From contig DEJS01000005.1 in assembly GCA_002353485.1 (NCBI GenBank), forward strand, positions 62,001-126,000: 64,000 bases of DNA. Direction: 5' to 3'. Source of the stretch: Prevotella sp. UBA2742 (GTDB lineage Bacteria; Bacteroidota; Bacteroidia; Bacteroidales; Bacteroidaceae). The notes beneath the pieces are model-generated. The model was not told where the DNA came from, ran no database searches, and saw nothing but the letters and a program-made list of their open reading frames with translations. The translations under genes and the position numbers were made by a program. This document shows, in pieces, positions 16,647 through 27,200 of the stretch (positions are counted from its first letter, which is position 1; each line of letters opens with the position of its first letter).

Positions 16647-17400
16647 ATGCGTCTTTAGTCATATAGAGTGCTATCATGTCTTCCCACATCTTTCTGGCCG
16701 ACATATATACCAGTCCGCCGTATGGTCCTTTCTCACCCCACGAGTTCTTCATCACGTAGTAGGGCCGTCGGTTCTCGTCGCGGGCCAGTCCCACGATGCA
16801 CATGGCATGTCCACGGCTCTCCCAGCATACGGGGTGCCGTTGCCGCAGGGCCCGGTCTACGTGTCGACGTAGCGTGTCCAGCGGCACGTTCAGCAGCCGG
16901 TTCTGCTCCCAGTTGTCGGGCACAGGCACCACGATGCGCCTGTAGTAGGGCGAGTCGGGCCAGCATGTCAGCGACTCGTACTCGTCGGGACTGCACACCG
17001 AGTGGGCAAACTCCTTGGGCGTATAGCGTGCCCCGAGCATGAAGACCCACCGGGGCGTGGGCATGTCCTTCGTGGCGTCGTCGGGCAGCACGTCGTAGGG
17101 TACGATGCCATGCCGCTGAATCATGTTGAGCAGCGTCTGGCCCATGGCACGCTGGCTGTCGCGCTTCAGCATCCTGCCTACATAGACTGCCGACAGGTTC
17201 ACGCTGTCGCCACGCAGCAGGTGTTCGGTCTCAATGGTGGCCAGCATGGCGTAAGCCCAACAGAGCTCTGACTTACCCTGGTTCTTGACGGGCGTCATGG
17301 GCAGCAGCACCTCGTGGGTAAAGGTATGGTGCTCACGTCGCCGACCGCAGGCCGTCAACAGCAAGAAAAGACACAAATAAACAAACAAATGGGACTTCAC
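16624..17400 (-). CDS. Papain-like (C1 family) cysteine protease lipoprotein
   Basis: 258 residues. A lipoprotein signal ([14 protein letters not shown]) predicts membrane anchoring. Papain landmarks are all present: [13 protein letters not shown] (oxyanion Gln and catalytic Cys), GHAMCIVGL (His) and [13 protein letters not shown] (Asn). It therefore probably cleaves peptides in the periplasm or at the surface. The only available start is a GTG at 17400, since no in-frame ATG lies between it and the upstream stop; the predicted promoter ends 5 nt before it, suggesting a leaderless mRNA. It is divergent from an M6 protease, so two exported proteases share one intergenic region. Confidence 0.85.
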   Translation of the reverse strand: MKSHLFVYLCLFLLLTACGRRREHHTFTHEVLLPMTPVKNQGKSELCWAYAMLATIETEHLLRGDSVNLSAVYVGRMLKRDSQRAMGQTLLNMIQRHGIVPYDVLPDDATKDMPTPRWVFMLGARYTPKEFAHSVCSPDEYESLTCWPDSPYYRRIVVPVPDNWEQNRLLNVPLDTLRRHVDRALRQRHPVCWESRGHAMCIVGLARDENRRPYYVMKNSWGEKGPYGGLVYMSARKMWEDMIALYMTKDAFICSGAR

Positions 17401-17405
17401 GCCTG

Positions 17406-17413
17406 CAAAGATA
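17406..17413 (-). promoter_or_regulatory. -7 box for the papain-like gene
   Basis: TATCTTTG on the minus strand, ending 5 nt before the GTG start. No convincing -33 TTTG was found. Confidence 0.5.
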
Positions 17414-17457
17414 CAAAGAAATTAAGAATTACGTATGAAGAAATAAGAACTTTTTTG

Positions 17458-17465
17458 TACCTTTG
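17458..17465 (+). promoter_or_regulatory. -7 box for the M6 protease gene
   Basis: TACCTTTG followed by GCACCCG. TATG lies 20 bp upstream as a weak -33. The ATG of the M6 gene begins 19 nt after the box. Confidence 0.6.
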
Positions 17466-17484
17466 CACCCGTAAGACAGTATAT

Positions 17485-19278
17485 ATGATGAAGAAACCAA
17501 CATTTTTGCTGCTGTTGCTATTGCTGACAGCCACCATTAGCCATGCAGCTCCCGCACTGCGCGGGTTGTTTACCGTGACACAGTCTGACGGAAGCCTGCT
17601 GACCATCGAGCAGTATGGCGATGAACACCATCACTGGACAGCCACCACCGACGGCACGCTGGTAGTGAACAGCGGTCAGGGCTACTACGTGGCGCGCATC
17701 AGCGAGACAGGACAGCTGGAGGCTACCGACCAGCTGGCCCATAACCCCGACCGTCGGGGCAGCAAGGAAGAGACGCTGTCAAGACTCCAGTCCATGCGCC
17801 GCTCATTGTTCTTTGAACAGGGCGGGCAGGCCGGCCGCCGAGCCTTGAGCATCAACGACAATTCCTCGTACGGTTACCTGCCCCACCAGGGCGACGTACG
17901 TGTGCTGTGCATCCTGGCCGAGTTTCAGGACGTCAAGTTCACCGTGTCGCAGCCCGCGCAGGCCTTCGACCAGCTGCTGAATGCCGACACACAGCAGGAC
18001 TTGGGCAACCACAACAACATGAACGTGGCCAGCGTGTGCAAATACTTCGAGACGTCGAGCCACGACAACTTCTCGCCACAGTTCGACGTGGTAGGTCCCG
18101 TCACCCTGCCCAAGAACATGGCCTACTACGGCAAAGGCGACGAAAGGTTCGGCGCCTTTTGCAGGGACGCCATTGCCAAGGTAAACGAGGACGGCCTGGT
18201 GACCGACTGGAGCCGCTACGACAACCGCGGCGACAAGAAGATAGAGCTGGTATGCATCATCTATGCCGGCTATGGCGAAAACCAGGGTGGCGACGACAAC
18301 ACCATCTGGGCCAAGGCAAGCTACATAAACTACAAGGCGAACGACGAATACCGTGTGTCCTTCTTCAACTGCAGCTGCGAGCTCTTCCATACCGACGCTC
18401 GTTTCGCGGGGTGGATCAACGGCACGGGCGTCTTTATCCACGAAATGTCACACTGCATGGGACTGCCCGATCTCTACATGACCACCTCGTCGGGCTACGT
18501 CAATAACCAGGGCATGGAGGCGTACGACATCATGGACTACGGCTGCTATAACAACATCGGCGGCTATGCCCCCTGCCTCTATACCGCCTGGGAACAGGAA
18601 GCCATGGGGTGGACCACCATCGAGCCCGTCACCGAGGCGCGCCAGCTCACCAACCTGCAGCCACTGGAATATGGCGGCAAGGCCTATAAGGTGGTGAACC
18701 CTGACGACGAGAACGACTTCATCGTCATGGAGAACATCCAGAAAAAGGGACTGAACGGCGACGCGCGCGGCCATGGTCTGTTAGTGTACCACGTGGCCTA
18801 CCCTTACAGCACTGTCAACATGGGGAACTCGCCAAACAACACCTCAGGACGTCCCGCCGTAGCCGTAGTGCCTGCCGGTGGAACGCTTATCAACGCCTAT
18901 CTTCGAGGCACGGGAAAGGAGTACACCACGAAGCAGTGGACCGAGAGCATGGCTGCCGCCCCCTTCCCGGGCACACAGCATGTCACCACGCTCAACGACG
19001 ACATGGGCTTGCCCAACTATTGTTTCTATGGCTCCTCGTCCGCGTCGCCCTCCCAGAGGGCCGGCGCCACCAAGCCTGTGGGTTTCACCCTGACGGGCAT
19101 TACGGAAGACGAAGACGCCGGCACCGTGTCCGTACAGATGGAGACCACGGCCATCGCTGCGCCCGAAGTCACCCGCGACCCCAAGTCCTCGCCCGTCTAC
19201 AACCTGCGGGGTCAGCGTGTCACGAGTCCCGCCAAGGGTCTCTACATCACTGGCGGCAAGACGGTTCTCATTAAGTGA
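17485..19278 (+). CDS. Secreted M6-family metalloprotease
   Basis: 597 residues from the ATG at 17485 (a second ATG follows at 17488). Upstream in-frame sequence is rejected because it crosses the promoter. Signal peptide: PTFLLLLLLLTATISHA. The zinc motif is HEMSHCMGLPD with His319, Glu320, His323 and Asp329, as in M6 (immune inhibitor A-like) proteases, preceded by a Bacteroidetes-type N-terminal region. The C-terminus, VYNLRGQRVTSPAKG then GGKTVLIK, is the short conserved tail of many exported Prevotella-type proteins and is likely a sorting or anchoring signal. It likely degrades host or dietary protein outside the cell. Confidence 0.88.
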   Translation: MMKKPTFLLLLLLLTATISHAAPALRGLFTVTQSDGSLLTIEQYGDEHHHWTATTDGTLVVNSGQGYYVARISETGQLEATDQLAHNPDRRGSKEETLSRLQSMRRSLFFEQGGQAGRRALSINDNSSYGYLPHQGDVRVLCILAEFQDVKFTVSQPAQAFDQLLNADTQQDLGNHNNMNVASVCKYFETSSHDNFSPQFDVVGPVTLPKNMAYYGKGDERFGAFCRDAIAKVNEDGLVTDWSRYDNRGDKKIELVCIIYAGYGENQGGDDNTIWAKASYINYKANDEYRVSFFNCSCELFHTDARFAGWINGTGVFIHEMSHCMGLPDLYMTTSSGYVNNQGMEAYDIMDYGCYNNIGGYAPCLYTAWEQEAMGWTTIEPVTEARQLTNLQPLEYGGKAYKVVNPDDENDFIVMENIQKKGLNGDARGHGLLVYHVAYPYSTVNMGNSPNNTSGRPAVAVVPAGGTLINAYLRGTGKEYTTKQWTESMAAAPFPGTQHVTTLNDDMGLPNYCFYGSSSASPSQRAGATKPVGFTLTGITEDEDAGTVSVQMETTAIAAPEVTRDPKSSPVYNLRGQRVTSPAKGLYITGGKTVLIK

Positions 19279-19332
19279 TGAACAACAACAGCCCAGAACA
19301 AATTCACTGTGGTGATATATCTACACATTAAA

Positions 19333-19367
19333 GAATCGGAGTCTCCCCGCAGGGTTGGCTCCGATTC
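19333..19367 (+). terminator. Terminator between convergent M6 and PL1 genes
   Basis: GAATCGGAG (19333-19341) and CTCCGATTC (19359-19367) form a perfect 9-bp stem with a 17-nt loop. A short T-run follows (CGCTTTT), and TTTAATG follows on the other strand, so it may serve both genes. Confidence 0.65.
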
Positions 19368-19409
19368 CGCTTTTAGTAGATTGTTTAGTAGTTGTATGCG
19401 TTGTCCTTC

Positions 19410-22337
19410 TTATTCCGCGGGCACCAGCTTGATGACCATGACCAGGCTCTCGGCCGAGCCCTTCGTAATGACGTACTCCGTACCGGCAGTAACGGCAATG
19501 GGTTGCAGCTCGTAGTAGGCTCCCTCCGCATTCGTCGTGCCGCTGACCGTGGTCTTTGTGCCGTTCAGCTTCACGTCCGTTGCCGTCTTTGCCGTTGCCA
19601 GGACGATGGTCATGTTGTAGTTCTTCTGTGGAGTGAAGGTAATGCTGCCCTTGCTGTTCAGCTTAACGCCCCTCTTATAGTAAGTTCCTTCGTATGTGCT
19701 CTTACCGTCGCCATAGTCACTGCTGCCTACTTGGAACATTGCGTTCGAAGGAGCGTCGTCAAACGAACCGATAATCGTACCCTCGGGGGCAGGAGTCTGA
19801 CCGCCGCCCTGGCCGCTGTCGCCGCCTGTGCCGCCACCCTGACCGCTGTCGCCGCCTGTGCCGCCGCCCTGACCGCTGTCGCCGCCGCCGGTATTGTCGT
19901 CGCCGCCCTCGGCGTCACCGTAGACGCTGACGAGCGACGTCTGATAGCTGTCCAGCATGCCGCCCAGCGTGGCGTCGTAGGCCGAGTCGGTATTGTCGTT
20001 GCCCACATTGTCGGCAAAGCTGTACCGGAAGTCGCCGTGGTTCATGCGGCCCGCACCGTAGTAGCCCGTCACCAGTGCCGGAACATCCTCGGCAGCTACG
20101 GCGCTGTATGTGTACATCAGCCCCGAGTTAGTGTCGAAGTTATTATACGCCGAGCCACCCTGTCGGGCCTTCTCCGTAGCGGGCACCTGGGCATCGCGCG
20201 ACGACGTCTCGTAGGCGTCGTAGCCCGTAGCCGCGGGCTTGGCCTGCGTATAGTAGCTGAAGTTGCTGACGGCCTTGTCCACATAGTTGCCGTAGGCCTT
20301 TATCATGCCGCCGTCCTCGCCCGAGAACGTGCCGCTGCCCTTGGCGTCGGTGCCCTGCATCGAGGTCAGCATGGGCTTCTTGGTCTTCAGGAAGTAGTTG
20401 TTCTCCACAAACACGCTGGCTCCCGTAGTAGCTCCTACGCCATACTTGGCCACGTTGTCGAAGAAGTTGTTCCACACGTGTACCGACATGGTGCGCACGC
20501 GGGGATGGCGCGAGTCGGAGTGGTCGAACCAGTTATGGTCGTACGAGATGTAGTTAGGCCCTGATTCCGACTTCATGCCGAACATGTTGGTCTTGCCCGT
20601 GTCCCAGTAGCGGTTGTAGCTCACGGTGACGTACTTCGAGTTTGTCTTCACGTCGCACGCGCCGTCGCCCTTGGCGTGGTCGCCGCCGCCGTTGGGGCCG
20701 TAGAAGAAGTCGACATGGTGTACCCAGATGTTCGAGTTGTTAGTATCCATCGAGATACCGTCGTCCATGCAACGCATGATACCGATGTTACGGAACTCCA
20801 CGCCCTTGGCGTTGCGCACCAGGAAACCGAAGCCGCGCACCGTGGCGTCGTCGCCAATGCCTTCGATGGTGATGGGCATCTCGGCGTCGGCGTTCTTACC
20901 CTTTATCTGTATGCCCTCCTCCGAGCTGCTGATGCCGTCCAGATCGTCCTTCTCCACCAGTCCGACAAAGCGGAAGGCGATGGGTGTCGTGTCCTTACCC
21001 TTCTGGTAGGAATCTAAGATGGCCTGTATGCCCTCCACGCTGCCGGCTCCGTTCACCGTCGTAGAAATGCTCTTGGCCGACTTCTTGGTGACGTAGAGCA
21101 CCTTGGCGCCGCTCTTCAGCGTGCCGTCGGCGTTATAGGCACCGGGCTGGTAGCCCATGAAGGCAAATCCCTCACGGCTGTAGCTCTTCACCAGCAAGCC
21201 CGTAGCCTCGTTGTAGCCCGTCGTCTCGTTGCCCTCGGCAGTCACGGGAACCACCTTGATGGCATAGTCCTCGGCGGCCTTCAGACCCACCACGTCGGCA
21301 CGCACGTAGCTGCCGTAGTCGCGCACCAGCTGGGCGTCAATCTTCTGGTACTCCGTCGTGCCGCCACCCTTGTAGTACACGTTATAGCCGGCAGCCCCCG
21401 CAAACTTCTGGAATTTCACGTAGGCAGACTCCAGCCAGCCCCTGGCCTCCGTAATCTGCACCTTGCCGTCCACGTTCACCACCTGGCCCTGCTCTTCGCC
21501 GCCCTTGTCGGCCTTCCTGAAGGCAATGCCCGTCACCTGACCGTTGAAGGTGTACGTGCCGACCTGCTGGTTCACCGTCACCGTCTTGCCGTCGTCAGCA
21601 ACGTCAATGCTGCTCACGTCGGCCGTATTGTAGTACCTCAGAGCGCCGTCCTTCAGCGTCAGCACGGCCTGGTTGGCCTGCGTATTCACAGAGGCAGAGT
21701 AGTCGTTCACGATGCACGACACGCCGCCCTCCGTGTCGCCGCCCCCTTCGCTGTCGTCGCCGGGGTCCTCCGTCTTAATCAGATACACGTACATGGCGCC
21801 GTTCATCGTCAGCGTCACGTCGCCGTCGGTCGTCACCGTACCCACGTTGGTCGACTGCGCCGTGCCCGGCTTCGTCGTATTGAAGTCGCCGGCCGTGGCA
21901 GTAATGTTCTCCGCATTAATACCGCGCGCCTCCGTCTTGCTCGACGACATGCAGTACACCGTCACCTTCATGCCGGCCTTCAGACCGGGAATGGTAATCA
22001 CCGAGCCGCCATCCAGCCACATACGCTTGTTCGACGCGTCGTTGCCGGCGCGCAGGTTACCCTCGCCGCTCGTCACACCGCTGACGGTCAGCAGCAGACC
22101 CTTGGTATAGGCAACCTCCTGGCCGCCAGCCTTCACGGCCTCCTTCGTCAGAGCCTTGGTATAGCTATAGCGGTTCTTCTTCGTCTCGGTACTGTGATAC
22201 CAGTTGGCGTCGCCGTCCATCAGCTCAGCGTCGTTGGCATCCAGCGTGGCAAAGTCCCACGTCTTCTGAGCCTCCACGTTCACGGCCATGCCCAGCATCA
22301 AGAGCACGGCACACATTACAGCAGACAGTTTCTTCAT
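19410..22337 (-). CDS. Secreted PL1-family pectate lyase, multidomain
   Basis: 975 residues with a signal peptide (LSAVMCAVLLMLGMAVNVEA). Residues ~25-190 form a beta domain; ~290-385 look like fibronectin type III (NVYYKGGGTTEYQK ... DYAIKVVPVTAEG); ~395-790 are a right-handed beta-helix pectate lyase, with GVEFRNIGIMRCMDDGI, DHNWFDHSDS and RHPRVR (from Arg610), the PL1 catalytic region. A Gly/Gln/Asp linker of three 10-residue repeats (~835-865) leads to a C-terminal beta domain. It cleaves polygalacturonate by beta-elimination outside the cell. It follows a small secreted protein gene by 21 bp. Confidence 0.9.
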   Translation of the reverse strand: MKKLSAVMCAVLLMLGMAVNVEAQKTWDFATLDANDAELMDGDANWYHSTETKKNRYSYTKALTKEAVKAGGQEVAYTKGLLLTVSGVTSGEGNLRAGNDASNKRMWLDGGSVITIPGLKAGMKVTVYCMSSSKTEARGINAENITATAGDFNTTKPGTAQSTNVGTVTTDGDVTLTMNGAMYVYLIKTEDPGDDSEGGGDTEGGVSCIVNDYSASVNTQANQAVLTLKDGALRYYNTADVSSIDVADDGKTVTVNQQVGTYTFNGQVTGIAFRKADKGGEEQGQVVNVDGKVQITEARGWLESAYVKFQKFAGAAGYNVYYKGGGTTEYQKIDAQLVRDYGSYVRADVVGLKAAEDYAIKVVPVTAEGNETTGYNEATGLLVKSYSREGFAFMGYQPGAYNADGTLKSGAKVLYVTKKSAKSISTTVNGAGSVEGIQAILDSYQKGKDTTPIAFRFVGLVEKDDLDGISSSEEGIQIKGKNADAEMPITIEGIGDDATVRGFGFLVRNAKGVEFRNIGIMRCMDDGISMDTNNSNIWVHHVDFFYGPNGGGDHAKGDGACDVKTNSKYVTVSYNRYWDTGKTNMFGMKSESGPNYISYDHNWFDHSDSRHPRVRTMSVHVWNNFFDNVAKYGVGATTGASVFVENNYFLKTKKPMLTSMQGTDAKGSGTFSGEDGGMIKAYGNYVDKAVSNFSYYTQAKPAATGYDAYETSSRDAQVPATEKARQGGSAYNNFDTNSGLMYTYSAVAAEDVPALVTGYYGAGRMNHGDFRYSFADNVGNDNTDSAYDATLGGMLDSYQTSLVSVYGDAEGGDDNTGGGDSGQGGGTGGDSGQGGGTGGDSGQGGGQTPAPEGTIIGSFDDAPSNAMFQVGSSDYGDGKSTYEGTYYKRGVKLNSKGSITFTPQKNYNMTIVLATAKTATDVKLNGTKTTVSGTTNAEGAYYELQPIAVTAGTEYVITKGSAESLVMVIKLVPAE
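19801..19890 (-). repeat. Three 30-bp tandem repeats coding the lyase linker
   Basis: Units at 19801, 19831 and 19861 differ at few positions and encode repeated GGDSGQGGGT. The number of units could vary between strains. Confidence 0.9.
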
Positions 22338-22358
22338 AGCGTCCTCTCCTCCTTTCCG

Positions 22359-22703
22359 TTACTTAATAATAACCTTCTTGCCGCCAATCACATAGACCCC
22401 CCTGCCCAGCTCGGCAGTGCTGTGGCCCACCAGCTGTCCCTGCAGGTTGTACACAGGCTTGCCCTCCACGCCGGCCTCCACGGCCAGTGCCAGGCGTGCC
22501 TCCACACTCGTGGCCGACGACAAGTCAATCGTCACCTCGGCCATGTCGTCCAGCGTCTGCGACGTGCCGTTGTTGTACTCAACAATCACCTTGTCGCCGC
22601 TGAACGTAATCTTCTTCACCGTCGTACCGTCTATCGTCACCCCGTCGGCCATGGCCGCGAGCGACAGACAGAACAGTCCCGTCAAAAGTAAAAACTTCCT
22701 CAT
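22359..22703 (-). CDS. Small secreted protein with Prevotella-type C-terminal tail
   Basis: 114 residues: signal peptide MRKFLLLTGLFCLSLAAMA, a short beta region (VKKITFSGDKVIVEYNNG), and the tail VYNLQGQLVG ... GVYVIGGKKVIIK. The tail matches the end of the M6 protease at 19278, so it is probably a shared export or surface signal. No catalytic motif is visible. It is the first gene of a pair with the pectate lyase (21-bp gap), suggesting a role in pectin binding or display (inference). Confidence 0.65.
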   Translation of the reverse strand: MRKFLLLTGLFCLSLAAMADGVTIDGTTVKKITFSGDKVIVEYNNGTSQTLDDMAEVTIDLSSATSVEARLALAVEAGVEGKPVYNLQGQLVGHSTAELGRGVYVIGGKKVIIK

Positions 22704-22847
22704 GCGTCTTATAGTCTTTTATTAGTAAGCGACCGCAAAATTACGAAGAATAATTCTAAAAACCTTCCTTCCCCACCACTTAATTTACCGCAAACGTTTA
22801 CAACCATTTTACGAAAACACTCATTTCACTCTCCCTCCATAAAATAG

Positions 22848-22902
22848 AATGGAGATAGAATGGAGGTAGAATGGAGATAGAATGGAGATAGAATGGAGCT
22901 AA
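22848..22902. repeat. Five 11-bp tandem repeats (AATGGAGATAG)
   Basis: Copies begin at 22848, 22859, 22870, 22881 and 22892; the second has GGTAG and the last is degenerate (GAGCTAA). The array lies in the divergent region between the small secreted gene and the U32 peptidase, 24 bp before the U32 promoter. The rest of 22704-22847 holds no gene I can see. Confidence 0.9.
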
Positions 22903-22925
22903 GTGAGAGAAAGAGGCTATTTTTT

Positions 22926-22956
22926 TTTGTTTGTTCCACTTTACTTCGTACCTTTG
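22926..22956 (+). promoter_or_regulatory. Promoter of the U32 peptidase gene
   Basis: TTTG (22926-22929), 19-bp gap, TACCTTTG (22949-22956). The ATG is only 8 nt after the -7 box, so the transcript has little or no leader. Confidence 0.75.
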
Positions 22957-22964
22957 CAGCCGGA

Positions 22965-24209
22965 ATGGAAAAGATTACAGACTATGAGATTATGGCCCCT
23001 GTGGGCAGCCGCGACTCGCTGGCGGCGGCGCTGAAGGCGGGGGCGGGCAGCGTCTACTTCGGGGTAGAACAGCTGAACATGCGGTCGCACTCGGCCAACC
23101 ACTTTACGCTGGACGACCTGCGTGACATTGCAGCACAGTGCCGCGCGGCGGGCGTGAAGTCGTACCTGACGGTGAACACCATCATCTACGGCGAGGACAT
23201 CCCGTTGATGCACCAGATAGTGGATGCTGCGCGCGATGCCGGCATCACGGCCGTCATTGCCTCTGACGTGGCCGTGATGACCTACTGCCGACAGCAGGGC
23301 GTTGAGGTGCATCTGTCGACACAGCTGAACATCTCGAACATCGAGGCGCTGCGCTTCTATGCGCAGTTTGCCGACGTCGTCGTGCTGGCACGCGAGCTGA
23401 GGATGGAGCAGGTGGCCGACATCTACCGGCAGATTCAGGAACAGCACATCACGGGTCCGTCGGGCGAGCTGGTCAGGATAGAGATGTTCTGCCACGGCGC
23501 GCTGTGCATGGCCATTAGCGGCAAGTGCTACATGAGTTTGGACAACACGGGGCGCTCGGCCAACCGTGGGGCCTGCATGCAGATATGCCGCCGGAGCTAC
23601 ATCGTGACCGACCGCGAGACGGGTACTGAGCTGGAAATAGACAATAAGTACATTATGTCGCCCAAGGACCTGAAGACCATCCGTTTCCTGGACCGCATGA
23701 TGCAGTCGGGCGTCAGGGTGTTCAAGATAGAGGGCCGCGCCCGTGGACCGGAGTACGTGCTGACCGTGGTCAGGTGCTACAAGGAGGCCATCAGGAGCGT
23801 GCTCGAAGGCACCTTCACCGAAGAGAAGAAGGACGAGTGGGACCGACGGCTGGCCACTGTCTTCAACCGTGGCTTCTGGGACGGCTACTATCAGGGTCAG
23901 CTGCTGGGCGAGTGGAACAGCAACTACGGCTCGAACGCCACCGAGCGTAAGGTGTATATAGGCAAGGGCGTGAAGTATTTCTCGCGGCTGGGCGTGGCTG
24001 AGTTCACTGTTGAGGCCGACACCTTCCAGGTGGGCGACAAGATGCTCATCACCGGTCCTACCACGGGGGCACTGTATGTTACCGTCGACGAGATACACGA
24101 CGACGTGCAGGCCGTGCAGACAGCTCAGCAGGGCACCCGCGTCAGCATTAAGGTGCCTGAGAAGGTGCGCCCCAGCGACAAGCTGTTTAAGATAGTTAAG
24201 ACGGAATGA
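22965..24209 (+). CDS. U32-family peptidase / tRNA or rRNA hydroxylation-type protein
   Basis: 414 residues from the ATG at 22965; the longer frame upstream runs through the promoter and tandem repeats and is rejected. It starts with 'YEIMAPVGSRDSLAAALKAGAGSVYFGV', typical of U32 proteins, with HLSTQLNISN and the family signature region 'EMFCHGALCMAISGKCYMS', and conserved cysteines (CMQICRR). Members include collagenase-like YegQ/PrtC and the RlhA/TrhP RNA hydroxylation factors, so an RNA-modification role is as likely as proteolysis. Confidence 0.9.
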   Translation: MEKITDYEIMAPVGSRDSLAAALKAGAGSVYFGVEQLNMRSHSANHFTLDDLRDIAAQCRAAGVKSYLTVNTIIYGEDIPLMHQIVDAARDAGITAVIASDVAVMTYCRQQGVEVHLSTQLNISNIEALRFYAQFADVVVLARELRMEQVADIYRQIQEQHITGPSGELVRIEMFCHGALCMAISGKCYMSLDNTGRSANRGACMQICRRSYIVTDRETGTELEIDNKYIMSPKDLKTIRFLDRMMQSGVRVFKIEGRARGPEYVLTVVRCYKEAIRSVLEGTFTEEKKDEWDRRLATVFNRGFWDGYYQGQLLGEWNSNYGSNATERKVYIGKGVKYFSRLGVAEFTVEADTFQVGDKMLITGPTTGALYVTVDEIHDDVQAVQTAQQGTRVSIKVPEKVRPSDKLFKIVKTE

Positions 24210-24233
24210 TGGAATATCGTTGCGCCTTAAAGA

Positions 24234-24277
24234 CAAGAGAAAAGGGCCAGTCACAAGCGACTCGCCCTTTTTTCTTG
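24234..24277 (+). terminator. Bidirectional terminator between U32 and M16 genes
   Basis: CAAGAGAAAAGGGC (24234-24247) pairs with GCCCTTTTTTCTTG (24264-24277) at 13 of 14 positions, with a 16-nt loop. The T-rich arm works as a U-tract on one strand, and the A-rich arm gives the equivalent on the other. Confidence 0.8.
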
Positions 24278-24291
24278 TTGGCCTTATAACG

Positions 24292-27200
24292 TTACTTCTG
24301 CTCCTCTTTGCACTCGTGGGGCTTGGGCCTTGCGGCCTGTATGCCGGCCTGCTGAAGAGCAGCCAGCAGCTGGTCCTCGCTGATGTCCTGATGATGATAC
24401 TTCAGGGCGATGGCGCGGCGCATAGAGTTGACGTTGGCGTCTTCGACCCCCTTGATGCTACGGGCCTTTGCTACGGTCTCAACAGTGGCCTGGTCGGCAG
24501 GGATGAGGAAGTAGGCATAGGCACCCTTGCCACACTTGCAGGCACTGACGGGCGTATAGCCTATCTTGGTGATGAAGGCACGGATGCTGTCGGCTGCCGT
24601 CTGGTCGCCATCGAAACGCACGGTGATGTTGTGGTGGCGGATGTCGGGCTCCATGCTGTCAATGCCGGGCTGGCGGAGCAGTCGGCTCTGGATGCGCTGG
24701 AAGCACTTCTGGCAGTGCATGTCGTCGATATGGAACATGGCCTGCTTAGGTGTTCCTGAGAGCATGGTGACCTCGATGCGGCGCTGGCTGTCGAGCAGGC
24801 GACGGGCCATCTGCTGTACCTGTTGCGGCGTCATCTGTGCTACCATCTTGCAGTAGTCCTTGTCGAAGTCGGCACTGTCTTCCAGTTCGTGCCAGATGAC
24901 GTAGTCCCAATAGCCGTCGTCGATGGCCAGCTGGGCGTACTGCTTGGTCAGATACTGTCGTACCTTGTCCATGCTGGTGGACGCGGGTCCGTGTTCGGCA
25001 ATGTTCTTCAGCTGCTGGTAGATGATGGGGTTCAGCTCTTTATAGCGGCTGGGGTCGGCGTTGTACGAGATGCGCAGTGTGGCGTTGGGCTGCTCGTCGC
25101 GGTCCAGGTCGAAGTCGATGCCGACACCGTAGGTGCCGCCCTTCTCTTCGCGTACGGAGTCGGTATAGGCTATGGAGAGACAGCGCTTGAGGAAGTCGAG
25201 CTCAAGGTCGCTCTGGGGCGAGAAGGGAACGTCAGCCGTATAGTATATGCTGACATTAGCCAGTGGGGTGGCCTGCTGTTTGCGGAAGACGTGGGTAGAC
25301 TCGCCGCCTGCGATGCGTGGCACACGACTCCAGTCGGTCTGCTCATGCTTGTAGGTAGAGGGCAGCGTGGCCAGATACTGACAGAGCAACGGGCGCAGCT
25401 CGTTGAGCGTCACGTGTCCGATGATGACAGTGCGGAAGTTGGCTGCGTCGCTGAAACGCTCCTTGTATATCTGGAAGATGCGGTCGTAGTCGGCCTGGTC
25501 GATGACCTGCTGGGTGACGGGTGTCATGCGCGGGTGGTGACCGTAGAGAATGGCGCGTATGGAGTCGTTATAGTCTACGCGCGGCGAGGCGTTGCGGTTG
25601 CTGAGGAACGAACGCGTGCGGTTGATCAGGCTGCGGAAGGCAGTAGTGTCGCGCCGTGGCTGGGTGAAGTAGAGGTGGGCCAGCTCGAAGAGCGTCTTGA
25701 GTTCCTTGACCGAGCCGCTTCCGCTGATGCTCTGTCCGCGCGTGCCCACAGAGGGACTGACGCGGACGGCCTTGCCGGTCAGCATCTTGCGCAGGGTGGA
25801 CTCGTCAAACTGGCCCACGCCGGCCTCTGTGATGCTGCTCGTGATGAGCGAGAAGTTGGGAATGTCGCTATCAGGATAGACGGACGTGCCGCCGTCGGCG
25901 TTCATCATAAACTGCACCTGGTCGGCGGTGAAGTCGGTGCCTCGCACATAGACCTTCATGCCATTCGACAGGGTGACCTCGGTGAAGCCGTGCTTGTAGG
26001 GCTTCTCGCTGACGATGCTGCCCGGTTTGGGAAGCTGGCTGATGAGTTGCTGGGCCAGTTGTTCTTCACGGTAGGGGTCATACTGCTGCTGTTGGGCCGA
26101 CAGGATGGTCTGCTCGAGCTGGGCTTCGGTGGGCAGCGTGACGCCTTCCTTCTCGGGGGCGTAGAGCACACAGACCTGATTGCGGTCGCTGATGAGTTCA
26201 CGTGCTGCACGGTTCACCTCGTCGAGGGTTACCTCACGGTCCAGACGCTGTGCCAGCTGTAGGTCGAACTCCTCAGAGGTCAGCGGCTCGGCGGTCAGGA
26301 AGTGGCGCACGCACTGGTTGACGAAGTAGCCGTTGCGGCGCTCGTTGCGCTCCTTATAGCGGCGCTCGGCGGCAGTGATGAAGATGCGCTTGGCGCGGTC
26401 CAGCTCTGACTGTGTGAAGCCGTGCTGACGGGCTCGTTCAGCCTCGGCCACGACAGCCTGAAGACCGCCCAGGATGCTGTCTTGCTTGCAGCTGACGGAC
26501 ATGGAGAAGGCCTCCTTGGTACGGCTGACGAAGAAGGCACCGGCACGGCCTGTGGCGCTGAGGAAGGGTGGGTTGGCCTGCTGGCGCACCTCGCCAAGAC
26601 GGCTGTTGAGCATGGTGCCTATGAGGTCGTCTACGTAGTCGGCGCGAACATACTGCTCGTTGTTCTTCTCGCTGTCGGGCGTGGCATCGTGCTTCATATA
26701 GAGATGGGCCATGACGATGGGCTGCTCCTTGTCCTTCTGGATGTTGACTATCATGCGCTCGTTGTCGGGCACGGGGTAGTAGATGCGCTCGGCAGGGTTG
26801 ACGGGCTTGGGAATCTGCGAGAAGAGTGTCTTGATTTTCTGTTCTACCTGGTCGACGTTGATGTCGCCCACGACGATGATGGCCTGCAGGTCGGGGCGAT
26901 ACCACTTGTGGTAGTAGTCGCGCAGGTCCTGGTAGGCGAAGTGGTCGACGACATCCATAGAACCGATGGGCAGGCAGTCTTCGTACTTTGAGCCACGGTA
27001 GATGACGGGCATGGCGTCTTCCTGCAGACGGGCCATGGCCATGCCGGCACGGCGTGTGCGCCACTCCTCGTGGATGACGCCGCGCTCCTTGTCAATCTCC
27101 TTGTCCTCCAGGAGTATGTAGTGGCTCCAGTCGTTGAGCACCAGCAGGCAGGAGTCGAGAATCCCTTCGCGCTTCAGGGGTGCCGAGCCGATATGGTAGA

